Shown one piece after another: positions 5,319-5,381 of a stretch of 5,381 bases of DNA (the stretch's first letter is position 1; every line of letters begins with the position of its first letter). A program made the position numbers and the translations under genes. Source of the stretch: Hyphomicrobiales bacterium (GTDB lineage: Bacteria; Pseudomonadota; Alphaproteobacteria; Rhizobiales; Beijerinckiaceae); assembly GCA_003164825.1 (NCBI GenBank), contig PLUH01000133.1, positions 1 through 5,381 on the forward strand, in the 5' to 3' direction. The notes beneath the pieces were generated by a model. The model was not told where the DNA came from. It ran no database searches and saw nothing but the letters and a program-made list of their open reading frames with translations.

Positions 5319-5381
5319 ATGGGTGAAAAACGCGATATTAAAGAAACTGCTTCGCTTTTCGGAGTTCGGCCTTGGTGCTAG
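5319..5381 (+). CDS. Possible 20-aa peptide gene, unrecognised
   Basis: A 20-codon ORF starts at ATG 5319 and stops at TAG on the last base of the window. Its ribosome site is near ideal: AAGGAGG (5304-5310), eight bases before the ATG. The peptide opens MGEKRDIKET, is highly charged in its first half and ends FGVRPWC, with a lone Cys as the last residue. An in-frame ATG at 5283 would give 32 residues but has little Shine-Dalgarno support. Codon use is unlike the neighbouring genes, with many A/T third positions (GGT, GAA, AAA, GAT, ATT, ACT). It does not look like PqqA, since the Glu-x3-Tyr motif is absent, and it matches no precursor peptide I know. Alternatives are a leader peptide for a gene beyond the window, the stub of a degraded gene, or chance. 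Confidence 0.35.
   Translation: MGEKRDIKETASLFGVRPWC

Noticed and set aside
4931..5320. 129-codon minus-strand ORF in the right-hand gap
   Set aside because: It has no good ribosome site and no recognisable motif, and it overlaps competing plus-strand frames. A degraded gene cannot be excluded, but it is not supported as a CDS.
5319..5381. The small ORF as pqqA, the PQQ precursor peptide
   Set aside because: PqqA needs a Glu-x3-Tyr motif; this peptide has no Tyr, and no pqqB-E genes are in the window.

Overview
The window looks like chromosomal DNA of a GC-rich alphaproteobacterium. The protein families and the heavy use of G/C at third codon positions suit Hyphomicrobiales, possibly a methylotroph or methanotroph relative (Beijerinckiaceae or Methylocystaceae). 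That placement is inference: no rRNA or other phylogenetic marker is present.

Left part (1-2170, minus strand). Three tightly packed genes encode a 2-oxo acid / acetoin dehydrogenase multienzyme complex, read from right to left: E1 alpha, E1 beta, and the start of E2, which is cut by the window edge after its lipoyl-lysine motif. E1 alpha and E1 beta overlap by ATGA, and E1 beta and E2 are one base apart, so they form a translationally coupled operon. E1 beta has no N-terminal lipoyl domain, and E1 alpha has acetoin-dehydrogenase-like stretches but a pyruvate-type C-terminal loop. The substrate (pyruvate or acetoin) is therefore left open.

Middle (2171-2435). This is a divergent intergenic region. 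It holds a plausible rightward promoter (TTGACT, 18 bases, CTATCA) with one inverted repeat just upstream of the -35 and another across the spacer and -10. No convincing leftward promoter was seen.

Right part (2436-4846, plus strand). A periplasmic PQQ-dependent alcohol dehydrogenase of 578 aa is followed by a very strong intrinsic terminator and then a periplasmic diheme cytochrome c of the c4 type. The dehydrogenase has no heme domain, so the cytochrome is its natural candidate electron acceptor. The dehydrogenase carries the Cys-Cys pair, the PQQ-stacking Trp and the catalytic Asp of the methanol/ethanol family. It also has the extra Asp two residues after the catalytic one that marks lanthanide-dependent enzymes (XoxF, ExaF, PedH). 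Together the genes suggest periplasmic alcohol oxidation feeding electrons to cytochrome c, with a cytoplasmic complex making acyl-CoA from a downstream ketone or 2-oxo acid. A 2,3-butanediol to acetoin to acetyl-CoA route is one possible reading.

End (4847-5381). About 470 bases have no convincing gene, only short palindromes. After them comes a 20-codon ORF with an excellent Shine-Dalgarno sequence that ends in Pro-Trp-Cys at the last base of the window. It is unrecognised and may be a real small peptide or a remnant.
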